A stretch of 64,000 nucleotides of DNA, from assembly GCA_010356995.1 (NCBI GenBank), contig ML996690.1:1481813-1545812 (forward strand), in the 5' to 3' direction. The translations under genes and the position numbers were made by a program. This DNA comes from Trichodelitschia bisporula. Its lineage: Eukaryota > Ascomycota > Dothideomycetes > Phaeotrichales > Phaeotrichaceae. Under the pieces are notes generated by a model. The model ran no database searches and had not been told where the DNA came from. It saw nothing but the letters and a program-made list of their open reading frames with translations. Shown here in pieces: positions 48,326 through 59,276 of the stretch; position 1 is the first letter of the stretch; the number at the start of each line of letters is the position of its first letter.

Positions 48326-51300
48326 GGCGAAAAGGAGTGACTTTCTGACGTAGCGTTAGCATCGCAAACCTAGTTGGCGTTTACACTTCGGCTCAAGCCC
48401 GCGCGTACTTACCGACAAGTTCAGGCCCTGGGCAAAAAATGAGAGACGAGGTACGACAAGGCTGAGAGGTGCTGTGAGGGACGGCCTCCGAGGGGACGAT
48501 GCGGTTTCCTCTTATACTACAGACACATACTCTACTTACCACTGCTCGAGACGAGCTTCCACCATGTTGCCGCACCAGGCGCTCACACGGCGCGCCACTC
48601 CCTTCGCTTCGGTAAGGATATTGGCCTTTGACACTTGCCCTCGTACCTTTTCCCCACCTTTCACTCCCATGCCACGCGAGTTGAGCTGGCCGCCCTAGGT
48701 AAAAAATTGTTGGGTCGCTTAATACAGAGTGCAAAGCGTGGGGCCCCGCTTGCTGCAATATATGACGTGCAGAGCAAGAGTGGCAAGACGAAGATGAGGA
48801 GACGCACGGCTCGCAGTCACGCAACAAGCTGGCCAATGGGATGCAGAATTCCACCAATGGTAATCTCGTCTGCGGAGGAAACCGATCAAAGGGCGATTTC
48901 GGGGGAGGATGGGCCTGAGATGGAGTCCGATAGTGGCCCGGGTATCTGCGATCATGGGTGGGGGCGGGCTTCTGGACCGCACACGCCCCCAGGGCATCGG
49001 CATGCGGGTTTGCGGAGAACCATGCGTCGCATCTTAAGACCATTTTCGGCGATGGTTGGCGGCAAAGCTTGAGTCGCGCGATGCGCATGCCGATTGTGGG
49101 ACCTAAGCCGGCGAGGGGATCCCGGGCCAACCGACTGACGCCACTAATGGTAAGCGGGAGTGCAATCAGGAATACAGTAGAGTCATAGCCGATAAGCGAC
49201 GCATGACAAGTCTAGGTTTGGAATGGCATGCTCGGCGCAGACTTTTTGAGTGGCAGGTTTTGACAGGCCTTTGCCACAGCCTAAGCAGCTCCACAACCGC
49301 GCAAGGCTGAAAAGATGCGAAAAGCTTCCGAGTCTGCGACTACAGATTCGTGGCAAGGTGCTGGATATCGTATGATTTAACAGCATCTTCGAGCCCACAC
49401 AGAATCGGCACGAGAGGACGGAACATGTTGTATCTCTGCGCAGGGCTCCGGTCGCGCATACGAGGCAAAAGTGCGCAAGAATCTCCCATCGTGTCTTTAC
49501 AAGCGAGGTTCAAATAAAGGCGCCAAGCGCATGAACCTGGCGCGGCAACCTGCGCTTCACGGCATTCGGCGGCGCAGCCGGCGGATATCCCGGCCCTAAA
49601 TGGACGACCAGTGAAATACTACTGACTCCTCGCCGGGATTACTAGGCGCCTAACCCCAGAATGGCAACTGTGGAGGCATAATGCATCTTAGGGCTGATGG
49701 CTTACCTGGATTTGCACTACACCACCACTACCCACTCCTCGCTTGGCCTAATTGGTCGCAAAGCGGCATGGAATCCCCCCCCGCAACGATGAGGAAACAT
49801 GGCGTACGGTAGGCTCAAGCGAAGTTCAACAGCCGCCATTGGCCCGGATCAACGACAAGCTGAAGCTGGAATGAAATTCCACATACAGCTGCCACTAGCA
49901 AGTCGCGTTGATGATACATCCGCATGTGATGCGGCCAGAATATCAAAAGTCTCGAATAAAGTGGGCAACGCCGAACCGGTGCCTGGGGTTGCACACAGCA
50001 GGGGAAACCGCTCAAGGACGTCGAGCAGTATGAGCATGTCCGGACTTTCCGTGCCACGCGAAACAGGCCCGGGAGAGTGGAAGACACCGGCATGGGATGC
50101 TGACATCGGATATACCGAAACGTGGGCAAGCGGTCGGGGCCGGAGCCTTGGGCAGTCGGCTCTTCCGCATAGCTGGAAGTTGTCCTCCGAAAGCGCGTCA
50201 AGACATCATGCTGCACTGAGCGGGTGGATGCATTGCTATGCGGCGGCCGGTCTCGTTGCTCGGAGACCAAGGGTTGAACGCCTGATTGTCGCTGTAGTCT
50301 GAGTACTGGTTTGCACGCCATCTGATTCTAAGCACAGGGCAAACCTTCCAGTTGCAGCATCCCACAGGTCGTTCCTACATGCGGAAACCCGGCAAGTTGC
50401 CTAACCCGTTCGCTCTTCCGTGTGGCGTTCAAGTTTCGGGTTTGGCAGATCTGTACAACGCTCTTGCAAGGCGGTGAATGGACAGGGTATCGTCAGGCTG
50501 AAGGTTCAGGAGAAGGGGTCCAGGAGTGGAGCTGGGATTACTCATGCGGTACGTAGTTAGGTGTTTAGATAAAGTCCCAGTTGTTCTCCACCCCAAATTT
50601 CAAGCGTTGTGAGGACGTCAAACTCGGCACCGCACAGTCCCCAGCATTCTGAGTCCATGAATTCCTCATACGCCAGCAGACCGATTGTCGTTCATGGCGA
50701 CAATCTTGACCGAATCCGAACGCAGTTTTTGCGAGCTATTGAGGGCGATGCGCACATCCTCGATAACCCAAGTCCATACATCGTCGCAGAGGCGGTACGA
50801 GGCGACGCGGCCCTAGTGCAGAACTAATCAGCCAGCCGAAAAAAAATGCTATCATTTTACCCTGTATGTACCTTGATGTTCATGCCCGCCGTAACCTCCT
50901 CATTGAGCACCTGCGCCACGACCCGATCGAAGGTTTGCAGCATTTTGATGGCGAGTGGAGGGTCGATGCGCTGCTCGGTGATGTACGAGTCGAGCGCATC
51001 AGTGAGGGCGAGGCCAATGCTACGAAGCGATCAGATGTTGCAACTTACATATATACTCAAGATATATACCTGGTACGACGGTATATCTCGTAGAAATGGT
51101 GCTGCGGGCGCGGATTAGCAGCCATGATGGCTTGCTGCGTCGGAAACAATCAGTTCGCTGGCGCCGGACCAATTGGTGATGTGGAAAGGGTGTTGATGAT
51201 GCAAAATGATGTGGGAAGTGTGTTGATGATGCAAAAGTTTCATGGTACAGTTGTAAAATGCGTGAGTGCTTTGGTCTTCTGGGGAAAGGGGGGTGCCAAG

Positions 51301-51783
51301 CTCTCATACTTGGAGTTTGCTGCTCGTCTCAACAGGAAGGGTCGACTTTCCGTGATGCTTCTGGCCGAAATGTCATCTTTCCTCCGGGCCTGTAACACAA
51401 ACAGGCCGTTTGTTTTCGGAAAGGCGTGAGCTGCGGAGCATACGGCGGTTCATGCAAATCCGGCTTTAGCTGTTACACCACAGAGCTCGTCGTCACTGCC
51501 CAAGACGTCGCTGAATGTGGGTATCAAAGAGTAAGGCAATATCGGACTCGAGCTCTTGATATTCATGATAGAGGAGGCTTGGATTCAGACACGGCTGCGC
51601 CCGCCGCTCTGGTCCAGAAGTGATCTCTGGAAGGACATCAGTAAGTGTTCTTTTGTTCAGTTTAGGTACGGTCACCAACAACATTTCTGGGGAATGAGAA
51701 GGCTACTTGCACACATTATTGCCACTCGCCGTACCCTCTCACATCACTTTATTGGCTCTGGTCCCAGCAATTTCCATACGATA
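48326..51783. other. Gene-poor region of 3.4 kb
   Basis: No supported gene. ORFs up to 245 codons occur (for example 48393-49130 minus and 49799-50321 on both strands) but lack domains, and the two strands are about equally open. A 30-bp direct duplication lies at 51177-51236. Confidence 0.45.
51177..51236 (+). repeat. Two-copy 30-bp tandem duplication
   Basis: Units 51177-51206 and 51207-51236, both beginning TGATGTGG and ending GTGTTGATGATGCAAAA, with two differences. Confidence 0.8.
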
Positions 51784-52968
51784 CTATCTCGGCTGTATGC
51801 CCAAAGCGTCGCACTTGCGCTTGTGCGCCGTGTCGATGATCTTGCCACTAACCTCCAGCGCGTTGCTCGCCGCCTCGGCGCTTGCCAACGTCTTACTGCG
51901 GCCACTGCCACGCCCGAGGTATTGCTTAGTGTAGCCCCAGCCGGTAAGATATACCGCTATGAAGAACGTGGTACGAGAGTTTTTCACCTCCATAGGACGC
52001 TCCTGCAGGTATTCCAGCTTCGCGTCCCCCCCGAGCAGCTTCTGGGCCAGCAGTACGCGTGCCTGGCTGGACTTGAGGCCCTCGTCGGCGCCGACCTTGC
52101 CATCGCCCCTGGCGCGCCACTCCAGAACCTTGGGCGCCCACAGCGCCGTCAGCCATTGCTCCGCCGTGTCGAATCCGTGCTGCGGATCTGACAGTATCAC
52201 ACACGCGACGTACGCCTCGAACACGTCAGCCAGGATCTTGCTCCAAGTCTTGCCACCCTGGGAACGCTCGTGCTTGGTCGTCTTGACGCGGTCTGGGAAG
52301 CCGTAGTGTTCGGCGTAGGAGGCCAGCGTGTCATTCTTGATGAGCAGCTCGCGGAGGCCAGCCTTTTGCCCAACCGAGTGGCCAGCGAATCGCGCGTGAA
52401 TCAACCGCGTCGCGATGACTTCCAGATATGCGTCACCCAGAAACTCAAGCGGCTCGTACGTGTTCGTGCTGGTAGGTGGCACGTGAGCGGGCAGCATGCT
52501 TGTGTGGGTGAAGGGCGCGTCAGTGAGGGTAGGATCGGTGATGGCGGGGAGCGGCGGGATGTCTGCTGGGAGAGGAGTTTTTGCAGTCGGCATGGGCGGT
52601 ATGGTGCCGAACTTTGAATTGTCTGCGGGAGAGCGAGCGTTCAAAGTTGTCAACGCTGGGGTTAGTGGAGGCGAATAGGCATTCATGTTGCTGTTCGTGA
52701 GCCTCGTTTCGTTCTTGTTTTGGTCTCCATCTTGGTTGCTGTCCGTTGGCTTGAGAAGCCGCTGAAGCTCTGTGGCATGAGCGATAATCTCCGAAGTATA
52801 GCCCCTCGCAGAGCCGTTCGCAATCACATCCTGGAGTGCAGTGGAAATGTCCGGGCTCGTTCTCGGCTTGGAGTTATCGTCATGTCGGCGGCGCTTAAGT
52901 GCAGGCTCGCGGACTTCGGTATCGTCGCGCGGTTCGTACTTGGTCTTTGAACGCTTGGAGTCCGCCAT
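51784..52968 (-). CDS. Ribonuclease III (single RNase III domain plus dsRBD)
   Basis: 394 residues from the ATG of MADSKRSKTK. Residues 1-160 are low-complexity, basic then Pro/Thr-rich, probably disordered. The RNase III signature is YEPLEFLGDAYLEVIATRL. Putative catalytic residues are E175 and D179 in that block and D248 and E251 in KILADVFEAYVACV, so all four acidic positions are present. The C-terminus (about 310-375) looks like a dsRNA-binding domain: FFIAVYLTGWGYTKQYLGRGSGRSK, then A-rich helix ASAEAASNALE. There are no Dicer helicase or PAZ parts, so it resembles Rnt1/Pac1, which process pre-rRNA and snRNA. An in-frame upstream ATG (53094) is less likely. Confidence 0.85.
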   Translation of the reverse strand: MADSKRSKTKYEPRDDTEVREPALKRRRHDDNSKPRTSPDISTALQDVIANGSARGYTSEIIAHATELQRLLKPTDSNQDGDQNKNETRLTNSNMNAYSPPLTPALTTLNARSPADNSKFGTIPPMPTAKTPLPADIPPLPAITDPTLTDAPFTHTSMLPAHVPPTSTNTYEPLEFLGDAYLEVIATRLIHARFAGHSVGQKAGLRELLIKNDTLASYAEHYGFPDRVKTTKHERSQGGKTWSKILADVFEAYVACVILSDPQHGFDTAEQWLTALWAPKVLEWRARGDGKVGADEGLKSSQARVLLAQKLLGGDAKLEYLQERPMEVKNSRTTFFIAVYLTGWGYTKQYLGRGSGRSKTLASAEAASNALEVSGKIIDTAHKRKCDALGIQPR

Positions 52969-54485
52969 GGTGATGGCAGACAAAAGAGAGCTGCGCTTGA
53001 GAAGCAGGCACAAGGGGAGGCCGCTTACCAGTATCCTGCCGACCGTATGAAGCTGGGGTTGACTTGGAGAGTGACGTGAATCTACAGCGGCCAAAATGAC
53101 AAGGATATGACCTTACCCTTGAGGCTTGGCCGCCTTCAGCCACGACACATCGCTCGGTGAGGGAATCGTGGCTATCGCGGTTACTCAGACAATAATACGT
53201 ACGGATGGAAGCTTTACGAACGCAGCACCATTCGGTCTGACCGTTGCGCAGCCAGATGAGAATCAAATGGACTCAAAAATTTCATGCCCGGCCTGCCCGC
53301 GCCGTTTTGCGGAGGAGTCCTCGTGCCGCATTACCGGACTTGGCCAACGCTGACGCGGTCAACGTAAAGCGGAAATCGACAAAGCCCGTCACGGCCTGCT
53401 TGCCAACTTGGAGGTTCTTGCGAGGCGTTGGCATGCCCATGCCGCCCACATATGGATTTATGGCTTTCGGCTTGACTTTGGCTTGGAAGCACAATCGCCC
53501 TCTACCCGATGTACCGTAAGTGCGGTCCGGGATGACGGCGGCTCGGCCCGCGTATCAGCTGGGGGTTGTCCGGAGCCCTCTCCGGTTTCTAAGCTTCGAA
53601 CGTCAACGCGCATCTCTGGTGAGTGAAAATCGTCAATGGGCTGTTGACCAGCCTCGGGGTGACACACGTGAGAGTTACGCGTACTGAGAGGGGCCGGCGG
53701 CCGGAAAGGCGGTATGCTCTGGATCCCGCAAACTCAGTGTACCAGATGAGCGCGCTCACTACCGGCCAAGGCAGTCCAAGTGATCCAGTAAGTTAAAGCT
53801 GGATCAAACCCGCCGAGTGACTGGTACGCCGCCGCTTGGTCTGATTGCCCTCGCTGCAAAAGATGCACAGTGATCCAGCGGTAGGCGATGCATCTCCGGC
53901 AGTTCCTCGATCATTTACATCCATTACACGCCACCACTCTATCCATCAACGCACGTTTCAACAGGGAAGCACCATACGCTGACGTTTGGCATTCGTGGAT
54001 TGACGCCGTAAGCCGACGCACCTATCGAACGTCATACTGCAGTAGAACCTCCGGCGTGACTTTTGACCTGCTTTCAGCGAATTGCCTTGACTAGATCTTG
54101 CGAATTCATGGTTATAAGTAGTATACGGCATCAAAGCATCAGCCCCCGTGGTAGCCATTTTCTCGTGTTTGAAGCAGATGTCTCGGCGGTTAAGTGCACC
54201 CAATTTCAGATTCATCATATGATACTTGAAGATCCAACTTTTTTTAGGCTCCCGCATTTAAAAAGTCGGTCTCTTCATTGCCACTATTGCAGTCGGCACC
54301 CGGGAGTACCATAGTCCACCTAGGACACGGTGTTGATCGCTGCATATAAATCGCCGAAGCATAAGTGTAGAGGAGGCGCTTTGCTCATCTCTTCCCTTCG
54401 TGCGTTTCTGAACCACAGTATCACGATTACATCTTGACCCCGACACTTCCATCACACTGCTCGCCGGTTGCATGCTAGTAGTACC
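52969..54485. other. Intergenic region upstream of a small orphan gene
   Basis: 1.5 kb with no supported gene. GATCCAG/CTGGATC-type words recur near 53779-53880 without forming a clear element. A TATA-like CATATAAAT lies at about 54343, 140 bp before the next start codon. Confidence 0.45.
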
Positions 54486-55043
54486 ATGAGGTCCTTCCCG
54501 CTTCTCCTTGGTCCCGCTTGTTGCGCCGCTGCAGTCGGAATAGCCAAGTTCAAACATCCCTTTGCGGGGTTTTCCGCCTACGACTTCCTCCTCCCGCGAG
54601 GTTGTGAAACACCAACCCTCCGGAACGGCACTGAGATGTGCGGCGTTTTCTTCGGCCGATACATCACCTTCGACATGACGCCTAGCCGGGTGCTTCCACA
54701 GTTCCATGAGCAAATTGGCAAAGTGTACGCCTTCAAAGACTGCGAGCACGTCCTTGGCTACGGCTACCTCGAGGACGAAGACTATGGGGGCAGAATAGCG
54801 GAGATTCCCATCGAGCTCGCGGCAGGTGAGAGGGAGTACCTGATTCTAGAGGTCAAAAGTTTCCCGCCGAACTTTGGTTACGGTGAAGACATGACCACCT
54901 CCTTTATGGGCAAGGAGTTCGGCGAAAAGCATTGCCGTCACTTTTACTGCATGGGAGTCAGTATACCGATTTCCCCGTGCTTCACTTGGTGGAATTCTGC
55001 TGACTTGGTTAGCCGTTGGAAGAAAAATTCGAAGGCTGGGTAA
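54486..55043 (+). CDS. Small protein of unknown function, possibly secreted
   Basis: 185 residues, intronless, no family recognised. The N-terminus MRSFPLLLGPACCAAAVGIA is hydrophobic and could be a signal peptide. The remainder is rich in aromatic residues and Gly, with several Cys (RGCETP, EMCGVF, KDCEHV, KHCRHFYCMG, SPCF). That pattern suits a small secreted disulfide protein. The frame is open, has a plausible TATA-like site about 140 bp upstream, and no competing ORF overlaps it strongly. It stands alone between RNase III and BET4. A chance ORF cannot be excluded. Confidence 0.5.
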   Translation: MRSFPLLLGPACCAAAVGIAKFKHPFAGFSAYDFLLPRGCETPTLRNGTEMCGVFFGRYITFDMTPSRVLPQFHEQIGKVYAFKDCEHVLGYGYLEDEDYGGRIAEIPIELAAGEREYLILEVKSFPPNFGYGEDMTTSFMGKEFGEKHCRHFYCMGVSIPISPCFTWWNSADLVSRWKKNSKAG

Positions 55044-55321
55044 CACAAGGCTGGTGTACTCAGTGCAACTTTGAGTGCGATCCTTCGGCAGAGTACGGCG
55101 CGGATAATGAGGGACGGAAGATAGCTGAGGAAGGGTAAGAGACCCAGGTTGTCATTGATCACGTATGTGCGGTGCACGCGCGGTGGACATTGAAGGGTAG
55201 ACAAGAGGCGTATGGATGCAATTAATCCACGGTAAACACACTTCCGATTTCCCATGCACGTAGCAATCAAGCCATGGCTGGCTGCAGCAATGACTGAAAG
55301 CGTGTTGACATCGTACTGTAT

Positions 55322-56363
55322 TTACAGCGTAGTCTCTAGATCGGCCCAGCGACCAGCGCGCAGCGGATCTAGGCGACGCAGATGCGATAACCAGGATTGC
55401 AATTTGGAGCAGGCGACAGCCTCTGGCCGGAGCTTGTGGAATTCCATTGCGTACTGTAGCAGAGCCTGGTAAATCCACTTACAGTCATCGTAGTCTTCAA
55501 GCATCTCCTCAACCCGGGCCATCTCACTTTCAAAGTATGCGGCCTTTTCCGCAGTGGTGAGCCGTAAGATTGTCTGCTCGACAACGCACCGCATGAGAAA
55601 TTGGTGGTAAAACCATGCTGACTGATTAAATGGGTCGACAAGCGCCTCTTGACTGATATCCAACTCGTTGTCGAATACGCGCCGCCGCTGCGCGTCCGTC
55701 GCACCCCGCTCATCCAACACCCTGCCCAACAGCTTGCTGCGGTAGTGAAACGCGGAGAAATTCTGCAGTGCGCGCCGGATCGCAGCCCCTGTGTACACAA
55801 GCTCCTCTTCGGCAAGTGATGTACCCTCAAGGCGTTCCACGGCCATTACGACGCGACGTCGGTAACCCCAGCCGTGGAAATTACGCTCATCGCGTGTGAG
55901 CATATGGGCAACGAGGGCAAGCTCGCCGCGCCAGATGGCAAGAGCCTCCTTCGGGGCGTAGAGCTCCGCCTGTTCGAGGAGCCAGATGCGGTAGTTCCAG
56001 AGCCAGTAGCATTTGGGGTAGAGCTTGAGGAGAGGGATGAGGAAGGCTAGGTCCGCTGTGATTAGATCAACACCAGGGGCCGCGGACGTGGCCATGAGAT
56101 GCGAGAGGAGTTTGCGGCGGTGGTTCCAAGCCGTATAGAACTCGGGGTTGATGGAAAGAAGCCTTGAGGTCAGGGCGAGGGTATCGGAAGTGTATTCTTG
56201 AGCTTGCATCTGGGCGTTGACTTGCTGCACCAGGGCCTGGTAGTCATCGATGCTTTTGCGGTCACGCTCATCATCCCTTTTGCTAGAAACGCGAGGCACG
56301 CCGTGCTAAAATGTTTGGTCAGTCGTGATGAGGGATGCCTCGCGGGGGATGGTTTACACTCAT
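55322..56363 (-). CDS. BET4: Rab geranylgeranyltransferase alpha subunit
   Basis: Alpha subunit of protein geranylgeranyltransferase II, which modifies Rab C-termini with the Mrs6 escort. Exons are 56358-56363 (only ATG-AGT) and 55322-56305, giving 329 residues. The tiny first exon yields MSHGVPRVSSKRDDERDRK, the family opening; the donor is GTAAAC and the acceptor TTTTAG, 52 nt. Prenyltransferase alpha repeats are clear: NPEFYTAWNHRRKLL, YPKCYWLWNYRIWLLEQA, DERNFHGWGYRRRVV, NFSAFHYRSKLL and NQSAWFYHQFLMR. The LRR/Ig-like domains of animals are absent, as usual in fungi. The functional partner MRS6 is at the left end of the window. Confidence 0.93.
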
Positions 56364-56630
56364 GACTGCACGACGCACATTAACAAGCTGTGCTATGTAG
56401 AGAAGATGCTGAGAGTACGCAGGGGGGAGAGAAGCGCACCGAGAGTCAGGGAAGATGCTGCTGACGTTGGCTGAAAGTAAACGTTTTTGAAGCTGTGCAG
56501 TAAATGCGGAGGAGATGGTGGCACGGCGGGGCATGCTAGTGCCAACCCCCCCCCGTTGTAAGCCACCCCGAAGTTGACGTTCCTCCGCACATCACCACGT
56601 CCATGAGGCCAAACAACCCGCACTGCCATC

Positions 56631-57338
56631 ATGAACCGCCCCTTTGACCATACACAGCACGTGCATGATGGCACGCACCACATTCTCCTAGCAGCCTCGG
56701 GCTCCGTCGCGACAATCAAGCTCCCGAACCTTATCGCCGGCCTCAACGCAAGCCCCGCACCGCTCTCCATCCGCATCATCCTCACCGTGTCCGCAGCACA
56801 ATTCCTCGCCGGGCAGTCGCGCGAGCAGCCCTCGCTTGCCGACATTGCGTCTCTCCCTAACGTTGACGGCATATACCTCGACTCCGATGAGTGGGCCACG
56901 CCGTGGACCCGTGGAGCGCCAATACTCCACATTGAACTGCGGCGCTGGGCGGACGTGATGGTTATCGCGCCCTTGTCAGCGAACACACTCGCAAAGATGG
57001 TGGCTGGCCTGTGCGACAACCTGCTTCTATCCGTTGTGCGCGCGTGGGACTGCTCTGGGAAACTGGATGCGCCGCATAGGGTTGCGTATAATGGGCGTGA
57101 GAAGACCTGGCCGGGCACAGGCCGCAAAGTAATCATCGTGGCGCCGGCCATGAACACGGCCATGTGGGCGCATCCTCTTACGGCAAACCACATCGCCGCG
57201 ATTGGGGAATTCAACTGGATCAAAGTCTTGCGCCCGGTGGAGAAGGAACTCGCCTGCGGCGACACCGGGACCGGTGCAATGCGGCCGTGGAATGAAATAA
57301 AGGACACGATCTTAGATGTAATACGACTTGAAGAGTGA
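56631..57338 (+). CDS. Phosphopantothenoylcysteine decarboxylase (PPCDC/Hal3 family)
   Basis: Flavoprotein for a coenzyme A synthesis step. 235 residues, intronless. The flavin domain begins HHILLAASGSVATIKLP. The catalytic His is in APILHIELRRWADVMVIAPLSANTLAK. PAMNTAMW carries the substrate-binding Asn, and ACGDTGTGAM carries the conserved Cys of the flexible flap. With His, PAMN and Cys all present, it should be catalytic, unlike yeast subunits that split these functions among Hal3, Vhs3 and Cab3. It lacks the long acidic tail of yeast Hal3. It is divergent from BET4. Confidence 0.92.
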   Translation: MNRPFDHTQHVHDGTHHILLAASGSVATIKLPNLIAGLNASPAPLSIRIILTVSAAQFLAGQSREQPSLADIASLPNVDGIYLDSDEWATPWTRGAPILHIELRRWADVMVIAPLSANTLAKMVAGLCDNLLLSVVRAWDCSGKLDAPHRVAYNGREKTWPGTGRKVIIVAPAMNTAMWAHPLTANHIAAIGEFNWIKVLRPVEKELACGDTGTGAMRPWNEIKDTILDVIRLEE

Positions 57339-57447
57339 CCGTGAGCCGCGATCATTATGGCCATTCAATTCTTTATGCAGCATTCGATTTTGAAGAGGAG
57401 CCAGTACTGTTTACAATGGATACGCTGGCCTCTGCCTTTCGGCAATC

Positions 57448-57521
57448 CTAGGGAACGCCCTGAGGGAGAGCGGTCACGACATTTTTGGGCGGCAGTCATG
57501 ATCTTTTCGGGTGGCCCTTGG
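57448..57521. repeat. Short palindromic MITE-like element, copy 4
   Basis: Right arm GGGCGGCAGTCATGATCTTTTC then GGGTGGCCCTTGG matches the arms of copies 2 and 3. The left arm (CCTAGGG, CCCTGAGG, GGTCACGAC) is degenerate. It lies just after the PPCDC gene. Confidence 0.5.
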
Positions 57522-58106
57522 ACTCGTACGTTGGAGAAGCTCAATCCCTTCTTGTTGGTAGGTCCAACTGACTACATCGGCTCCAATGGCCGTTTTCAGT
57601 GCAGAGGAGCAGAAGGTGGAAAGGTTAAATGAACGCATGAGGAAGCGTTCGGTCTCAAGATGTGTGGGTGAATTCTCTTCCCAAAGCCGGTGGCAGCAGG
57701 GAGCAGGGACACGCAATGAACGAACGGGTAAAGTACGAGCCCCACGGTACGTACCTGACCTCCCTGCACGATTCTCACCACGTTCTTGACATCATGTAAT
57801 GGGGGTACACCACGGCAGGTGTGTGAAAGAACGAGTACAGGTTGGAAGGTAAGACGAAAGACAAGGAGCAGGAGGAGGAGCAGGAGATACGCCGCTCGCC
57901 ACGTATTCCTCCACAGTTCCTTCAAGTCTTGCGCTCTGCCACTTCCCTAGTTACTCTTTTCTAGCCCACATCGTTCTGAGCTCCTTATATGCTTACCTTG
58001 GTGAGTAGGTCAGCGAGACTGGCGGCATAAATACTAAGCCTTTCTCTTCGCTGCCAGCAAGTCCTTTTCTTTGCTCACCGACTTCCGACACACCAACTCT
58101 CCGCCT

Positions 58107-58285
58107 ACCATTTCTTAAGGCATCATCCCTCAAGACATCTCTCCACGTACCATCACTCACCGTGCCTTCTCTCACTGTGCCCTCTCTCAACGTACCATCT
58201 CTCAACGTGCCCTCTCTCAACGAAACTATCTTTCAACACACCAACTCTCCACGCACCATCTGTCAAGGCACCATCTCTCAACAAA
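58107..58285 (+). repeat. Degenerate 16-17-bp minisatellite
   Basis: Roughly ten units of the type ACCATCTCTCAACGTGCC / TCTCTCAACG, clearest at 58160-58225. It has no spacer structure, so it is not CRISPR-like. Confidence 0.75.
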
Positions 58286-58489
58286 CGGCCTATGACTAGC
58301 CGGCACGCCAGTACCTACGGTTCCAAGTTGTATGTTTCTACCCTTGGTTGACTGTGGGTCAACCTACTTTTGAATCAAGATGTACAGACCGCAATTTTGC
58401 TGACACCTTGGTACTTTTTAACAGCTTCTCACTCGAGCATCGCGAGCAGCTCGAGCATGTCAGCAACTCAGCCACCCACGTCCCCAGAT

Positions 58490-58700
58490 GACTGGCAGCC
58501 GCAGGATGCTTACTTGTTGCCTGGATGAAGCGTGCATTTGCGGTACGGACACGATCACAGCCTGGGACCTGCCTCTGAGCCATGGCGGAGAGCGATGTTT
58601 TCGAGGAGATCGAATCCTGCGAACGGAGCCCCACGACTCTTGGTTCTGTGCCGTTCTCGATTAATCATGATACGTTCACAGCAACACTTTTTTATCATGA
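58490..58700 (+). pseudogene. Truncated duplicate of the protease-gene 5' part
   Basis: A block starting GGGACCTGCCTCTGAGCC-ATG (58565-58584) mirrors 59256-59279 (GGGACCTGCCTCTGGGCC-ATG). Its first codons (MAESDVFEEIESCERS) resemble those of the protease gene (MTKSREFEKMTSCEQS). It then diverges and stops. Sequence before it (GCTGACACCTTGG...ACAGCTTC-CTCGAGCA) also matches DNA near 58909-58950. Confidence 0.6.
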
Positions 58701-59276
58701 ACACTACCTCACCGAAATTCCATTCACGGCCCGTCCGCCGACGGGATGCGTCACCTCGATGGTACAAGTTATCGACGCGCGACCGACGGTGCGCGTCCGA
58801 CGGTGCACGTCATCACCCCCTCCCCCCAACCCCAAAGGCGGAAGATGACTCATTACTACGACTGTACGTATAAATACCGTCCCATCTTCTCCTTCATCGG
58901 CAGTTTGACTGACACCTTACCACTTTTTTCACAGCTTCACCCTCGAGCAGTGAGAGTGATTCTGGCTCGCCCGAAAGTAAGCCGCCCGCATTCTCACTTG
59001 ACGGGCAACAGCAAGATACTCACCAGTTGACAGACGCGAGTACTGCCAGCATGCCCGAAGTTCAGCCACCCGCGGCCCCAGCTGTCTGGCAACCGCGGAC
59101 TATTGACATGTTGCCGAGGGATGGCAACGATGCCTCTCCAGGGGTGCCCTCGGAGGAAGCCATGGACATCTTGCGCTCCTTAAAGCTGGGAGATCTTTGG
59201 GGCTGGAATCTCCCGCTACGAATAATACATTCGGGGCACTGACGGCGTCGTAGACTCTGGGACCTGCCTCTGGGCC

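Noticed and set aside
48393-49130. 245-codon minus-strand ORF
   Set aside because: No domain, mixed composition, overlaps equally open frames on the other strand, and has no family resemblance.
49799-50321. Overlapping ORFs of about 167 codons on both strands
   Set aside because: Both strands are open over the same DNA and neither translation looks like a known protein.
50609-51093. Short plus-strand ORFs that could be exons of a small gene
   Set aside because: No splice pair joins them convincingly and no family was recognised.
57596-57925. Minus-strand ORF with a Leu-rich hydrophobic start
   Set aside because: The Leu run comes from a GGAGGA-type simple repeat; no homology or splice context supports it.
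58107-58285. CRISPR-like repeat array
   Set aside because: Units are contiguous and degenerate without spacers, and the genome is eukaryotic; it is a minisatellite.
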